DNA from: Chryseobacterium sp. StRB126
GTDB taxonomy: Bacteria > Bacteroidota > Bacteroidia > Flavobacteriales > Weeksellaceae
NCBI RefSeq assembly: GCF_000829375.1
Contig: NZ_AP014624.1
Coordinates: 1,922,001-1,986,000, forward strand
Reading direction: 5' to 3'
Length of the DNA stretch: 64,000 bases
Numbering within the stretch: the stretch's first letter is position 1; every line of letters starts with the position of its first letter. The notes beneath the pieces are model-generated. The model searched no databases, had not been told where the DNA came from, and saw only the letters and a program-made list of their open reading frames with translations. Both the position numbers and the translations under genes were made by a program. This document shows, piece by piece, positions 60,670-64,000 of the stretch.

Positions 60670-61629
60670 TTAGAATCCGCAATGTGCAGTACTAGGTACC
60701 GGAGCAGAACAGCCTGAAAGAGCTGAGAATGCTGTTAATGTGCAATTGGTATTAACCAGATTGTTATCATACAATAAAGATCCTGATGGACTTCTGTAAT
60801 AAACGTTCCCTGCCGTGTTAGCATAAGAAGAAACAGAAGTAGAGCCACAAGTAGAGTTGGTACATGCCGTTCTCCATGCAGTATCAGTGATAGGGCCTGT
60901 TGAGTTTAGAGAAGGGTCAATAATTCTTTTTTCCACCACTCCAGATGCATTTTTAAAGCTTACCAATACAGCAACGTGATATACCCATGATACGCAGCAA
61001 GTACCTGTAGAAGCTCTTAAATTACCATATACGAATTGTTTTTCGCACTCATATCCGGCATTGTTTAGGATTTGTCTCATCTTGTGAGCTCTTGCATAAC
61101 ATCCGTCTACAGGATATCTGAAAGTGATACAAGGAGAAGAAGCAGTAGAAGTGCCGCAAGATTGATTTTTGATCTGAGTAAATAAACTGTTTAAAGTCGC
61201 CAAGTCAGGAATAACACTGGCTAATTTTCTGTCTGCGCTGCCTTCTGCTTTTACCTCTTTAGTTAAAGCCGATTTAAAGAAGCGGATATCTTCCAATGTA
61301 GGGCTTTCTACTTTTGCAATTTCATTGGAATTGGCTTTAAGGAAGATATGAACCGGAGATTCATTTTTTACAGCCTCGCTAATCATGGAAATATAAGCTT
61401 CGTTTTCCTTAGTGTCTTTAATTTCATAAGGCTGTGCTGAAAGGATAAAGGAAACTTTATATTTTCCGTCTTCTTTATCGAGTCCTACAGGAACAGTTCT
61501 TCCGAACTCTTTCATTGCAATTTCTTTAGATTGCGGATTTACAGTTTCCTGATTCGCATTGGAATCTGAACAGGAGTTGATGGAAAGTACTGATACAAAT
61601 ACCATCAACGATAGCAAAATTTTTTTCAT
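60670..61629 (-). CDS. Protein-glutaminase precursor (protein deamidase)
   Basis: 319 residues from the ATG at 61629 (an ATG three codons upstream at 61638 is an alternative). Signal peptide with a lipobox-like SINSC at Cys20, a propeptide to about residue 135, then a mature enzyme of 184 residues starting LASVIPDLATLNSLF. Mature sequence is close, from memory, to the Chryseobacterium proteolyticum enzyme that deamidates protein-bound glutamine to glutamate. Catalytic triad candidates: Cys177 (DGCYARAHKM), His218 (VYHVAVLV) and Asp238 (RIIDPSL); their 41- and 61-residue spacing equals that of the known Cys-His-Asp triad. Other cysteines probably form disulfides. A lipidated propeptide could hold the zymogen on the membrane until cleavage. 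Confidence 0.93.
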   Translation of the reverse strand: MKKILLSLMVFVSVLSINSCSDSNANQETVNPQSKEIAMKEFGRTVPVGLDKEDGKYKVSFILSAQPYEIKDTKENEAYISMISEAVKNESPVHIFLKANSNEIAKVESPTLEDIRFFKSALTKEVKAEGSADRKLASVIPDLATLNSLFTQIKNQSCGTSTASSPCITFRYPVDGCYARAHKMRQILNNAGYECEKQFVYGNLRASTGTCCVSWVYHVAVLVSFKNASGVVEKRIIDPSLNSTGPITDTAWRTACTNSTCGSTSVSSYANTAGNVYYRSPSGSLLYDNNLVNTNCTLTAFSALSGCSAPVPSTAHCGF

Positions 61630-61768
61630 AGTTCTCATATTTTGGTGGTTAAGATTTTTCTAAATAGCATTTCATTTATTCACTATTTAGTGATAATAAA
61701 ATTATGAAAAATTCAAATATATGCAAGTAATATTTTCAAAAAATAATTAATATTAAAGAATGATTCAC

Positions 61769-61802
61769 AAAAAAATCCCTATGCATCGACTGCATAGGGA
61801 TT
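61769..61802 (-). terminator. Terminator of lipB
   Basis: AATCCCTATGCA pairs perfectly with TGCATAGGGATT around TCGAC; T-run on the minus strand. Confidence 0.85.
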
Positions 61803-61822
61803 ATGATATTTAAAATTTAATT

Positions 61823-62551
61823 TTATTTGTAAATCAATTCTGCCTGGAATACATCTGCGAAATGCTTTCTGATTTTTGCTTTTATATCTTCCATTTCTTC
61901 CGGTGTTAACTCTCTTTCAAGTTCTCTTTTTAAAGAAGTAACCTGCTTATCCTTAATTCCACACGGCACAATGTATTCAAAGTAACGCATGTCTGTATTC
62001 ACATTCAGTGCAAAACCATGTAACGTTACCCATCGGGAAGCTTTTACTCCCATTGCACAGATCTTTCTGGCATAAGGTTTCCCAACATCCAGCCATACAC
62101 CGGTTTCTCCCTGGGAGCGTTCGCCTTTAAGCCCATATTCACCAATAGTTCTGATGATAACTTCTTCAAGATTTCTCATATATAAATGAATATCTGTAAA
62201 GAAATTTTCAAGATCCAGAACTGGATACCCTACAATCTGGCCATAACCATGATAGGTGATGTCTCCGCCACGGTTGGTTTTTACGTACGTAGCTTCTATT
62301 TCCTTCAGTTTATCAATTCCGGCCAGCATATTTTCTTCGTGTCCACTTTTTCCTAAGGTATATACATGAGGATGCTCTACAAAAAGAAGGTGGTTCGGAG
62401 TAGTGATATGCTGTTCTGCGGGCAGGTCACGGTTCTTTATTTTAGTTTCAATAATATCTTTCATCAGTTTTTCCTGATAATCCCAAGCGGGCTGATATTC
62501 TTTAACTCCTAAATCTTCAAATTCTACTGCTTTATTTTGATTTGTATTCAT
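61823..62551 (-). CDS. lipB: Lipoyl(octanoyl) transferase LipB
   Basis: 242 residues, biotin/lipoate transferase fold. Conserved LFVEHPHVYTLGKSG, RGGDITYHGYGQIVGYPVLDL, catalytic Lys in GVKASRWVTLHGFALNV and catalytic Cys in YIVPCGIKDKQVTSL. Moves octanoate from acyl carrier protein to lipoyl domains, first step of lipoate synthesis. Followed by its terminator. Confidence 0.95.
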   Translation of the reverse strand: MNTNQNKAVEFEDLGVKEYQPAWDYQEKLMKDIIETKIKNRDLPAEQHITTPNHLLFVEHPHVYTLGKSGHEENMLAGIDKLKEIEATYVKTNRGGDITYHGYGQIVGYPVLDLENFFTDIHLYMRNLEEVIIRTIGEYGLKGERSQGETGVWLDVGKPYARKICAMGVKASRWVTLHGFALNVNTDMRYFEYIVPCGIKDKQVTSLKRELERELTPEEMEDIKAKIRKHFADVFQAELIYK

Positions 62552-62582
62552 TTCAATTTTTGATATACAAATTTAGTGAATT

Positions 62583-63317
62583 TTAAGCTTTTATGGAATG
62601 GATAAAATCTATGGCATTTTTCTTCCAATCTTTATCCTGAAGCAAAACATTCACAAAGGCTGTTCCGATAATTCCTCCATCTGCTTTCTCCGTTACATTT
62701 TCAAAATCTGCCTTTGATTTTATTCCGAAACCGATCATTACAGGATTTTTAAGAGGAAGATCAGCTAATCGCGTCAGGTAGTTTTCATTCTTTAAAACAG
62801 TATTTTCGTTTCCGGTAGTGGAAGATGAGCTTACTGCATACAGGAATCCTGAACTTAATGAATCTAAATACTGTATTCTTTCATCTGATGTTTCCGGAGT
62901 CACCAGAAATGTGAAATTAAGGTTGTACTTTTTCAGAATGTGCTGATAATTTTTCTCAAATTCGATGGGTGGAAGATCGGGAAGAATAAGCCCTGAAACT
63001 CCACTTTCCGAACATTCTTTACAGAATTTTTCAAAACCAAAGCTCAATACGGGATTGATGTATCCCATTAAAATTACTGGGACTTTTATTTCATTTTTTA
63101 TGGTTTTTAACTGGGAAAAAAGTTTTTCGATAGTCATTCCATTTTGAAGGGCCAGTTCATGGGCTTTTTGAATCACAGGTCCGTCTGCTACGGGATCAGA
63201 ATAAGGCATTCCAATTTCAATCATGTCTGCTCCGGAATCCTGAATCAGTTGTATAATATCTGCAGTATCTTCCAGTTGCGGAATCCCTGCGGTGAAGTAT
63301 ATATTTAGTTTCTTCAT
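62583..63317 (-). CDS. trpA: Tryptophan synthase alpha chain
   Basis: 244 residues from the ATG at 63317 (MKKLNIYFTAGIP); the frame is open 36 codons further but would overlap the trpB end. Catalytic glutamate in IEIGMPYSDP and aspartate in DPVADGP, phosphate-binding GFGIKSK. Converts indole-3-glycerol phosphate to indole, passed to TrpB. Follows trpB after 61 bases. Confidence 0.95.
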   Translation of the reverse strand: MKKLNIYFTAGIPQLEDTADIIQLIQDSGADMIEIGMPYSDPVADGPVIQKAHELALQNGMTIEKLFSQLKTIKNEIKVPVILMGYINPVLSFGFEKFCKECSESGVSGLILPDLPPIEFEKNYQHILKKYNLNFTFLVTPETSDERIQYLDSLSSGFLYAVSSSSTTGNENTVLKNENYLTRLADLPLKNPVMIGFGIKSKADFENVTEKADGGIIGTAFVNVLLQDKDWKKNAIDFIHSIKA

Positions 63318-63378
63318 TTCTTTATAGTATAATATATAATGTACAATGTTGTACAAATAGAATAATAAATTAGATCGG

Positions 63379-64000
63379 TTATAAATTTTTAAGATATGTT
63401 TCCATATCCTTATCTCCACGGCCACTCAGGCAGATGACAACGATATCATCTTCTTTGAATTTCTTCTTGTCTAAAACAGCAAGAGCGTGAGAACTTTCTA
63501 AAGCAGGGATAATTCCTTCAAGTTGGGTTAGTTCAAAAGCACATTTCAGAGCTTCATCATCATTGATGCTGAAAAAATCAGCTCTTTTTTCTTTAAATAA
63601 GTTGGCATGGAAAGGTCCTATTCCTGGATAATCAAGGCCTGCAGAGATGGAATGAGGTTCAATAACCTGCCCATCTTCAGTTTGCATGACAAGGCTTTTG
63701 CTTCCATGAAGTACTCCAAGGGTTCCTAAGAATGTGGTAGCAGCAGATTTCCCTGAGTCAACTCCAAGGCCTCCGGCTTCAGCAGCAATGATTTTTACTT
63801 CTTTTTCGTCTACAAAATGGTAAAATGTTCCGGCAGCATTACTTCCGCCCCCTACACAGGCAATCACATAATCAGGATTTTCTCTTCCGATTTTCTCTTT
63901 AAGCTGTTCCTTGATTTCTTTTGAAATGATACTTTGAAATCTTGCCACAAGATCTGGGAAAGGGTGGGGCCCAACCACACTACCAATCACATAATGAGTA
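63379..64000 (-). CDS. trpB: Tryptophan synthase beta chain (partial, continues beyond the window)
   Basis: The C-terminal 206 residues are present; the frame runs off the right edge (THYVIGSVVGPHPF). Visible features are the phosphate-cupping CVGGGSNAAG loop, EAGGLGVDSGKSAAT, GLDYPGIGP and the C-terminal CLSGRGDKD. PLP enzyme joining indole and serine. The apparent GTG start at 63990 is internal. Confidence 0.95.
   Translation of the reverse strand, partial: THYVIGSVVGPHPFPDLVARFQSIISKEIKEQLKEKIGRENPDYVIACVGGGSNAAGTFYHFVDEKEVKIIAAEAGGLGVDSGKSAATTFLGTLGVLHGSKSLVMQTEDGQVIEPHSISAGLDYPGIGPFHANLFKEKRADFFSINDDEALKCAFELTQLEGIIPALESSHALAVLDKKKFKEDDIVVICLSGRGDKDMETYLKNL

Noticed and set aside
63318..63425. 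36-codon N-terminal extension of trpA
   Set aside because: Overlaps the end of trpB and is not part of the TrpA family; ATG at 63317 gives the normal start.

Overview
The window looks like a chromosomal segment of Chryseobacterium or a close Weeksellaceae relative (Bacteroidota). Reasons: low GC with AT-rich spacers; repeated -7 boxes of the Bacteroidota form TAnnTTTG; almost no Shine-Dalgarno sequences; type IX secretion C-terminal domains; gliding genes gldF and gldG; and a secreted protein-glutaminase whose mature part closely resembles, from memory, the Chryseobacterium proteolyticum enzyme. No rRNA, tRNA, CRISPR array, phage or intact transposase gene was seen. Layout, left to right: 1-700 tandem intergenic repeats, then a secreted MORN-like repeat protein. 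2.6-6.3 kb: the two subunits of a 3-oxoacid CoA-transferase, separated by an oppositely oriented ABC exporter. 6.5-9.9 kb: DUF4197 protein and a GH20 beta-hexosaminidase. 9.97-14.6 kb: a sulfur module of a Crp/Fnr regulator, TauE/SafE exporter, a fused persulfide-dioxygenase-like/rhodanese protein and two YeeE/YedE half-transporters. 14.7-17.6 kb: a DUF3302-HlyD-TolC efflux operon with a second Crp-like regulator nearby. 18.6-20.9 kb: glycosylasparaginase, a lipoprotein, CutC. 20.9-21.8 kb: a striking triple tandem repeat in front of a GxxExxY gene, which overlaps a GH2 beta-mannosidase. 24.9-38.1 kb: AEC transporter, PriA, a DacB-type PBP, a T9SS-exported M1 peptidase, a JmjC-like cupin, Kbl, HemJ, GldF and GldG. 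38.1-43.2 kb: an accessory patch with a frameshifted small gene, lipoproteins, a signal-peptide-less PI-PLC-domain protein, a DUF2314/ankyrin protein, an orphan and a DUF4268 gene. 43.3-45.2 kb: Rrf2 regulator, a 36-codon ORF, a second TauE/SafE exporter and a monooxygenase. 45.3-56.3 kb: a heme acquisition island (two secreted T9SS proteins, one HmuY-like, divergent from a TonB receptor-HmuY-HmuTUV-methyltransferase-HmuS operon, then ChaN). 56.7-64 kb: an exported deformylase-like protein, an ohr-ohrR-nitroreductase operon, SDR, protein-glutaminase, LipB, TrpA and partial TrpB. How the parts work together: four regulatory circuits can be read directly. (1) Two 19-bp Crp-type sites lie at exactly the same distance from two sulfur-gene promoters. 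(2) A 27-bp palindrome is shared by the Rrf2-adjacent TauE operon and the cupin gene 10 kb away. (3) A perfect 10-4-10 palindrome overlaps the promoter of the nitroreductase-ohrR-ohr operon. (4) Fur-like half-sites flank the promoters of the heme island. Each is inferred from sequence only. Where the longest open frame starts upstream of a promoter or terminator, or at a non-ATG codon, I moved the start and say so.
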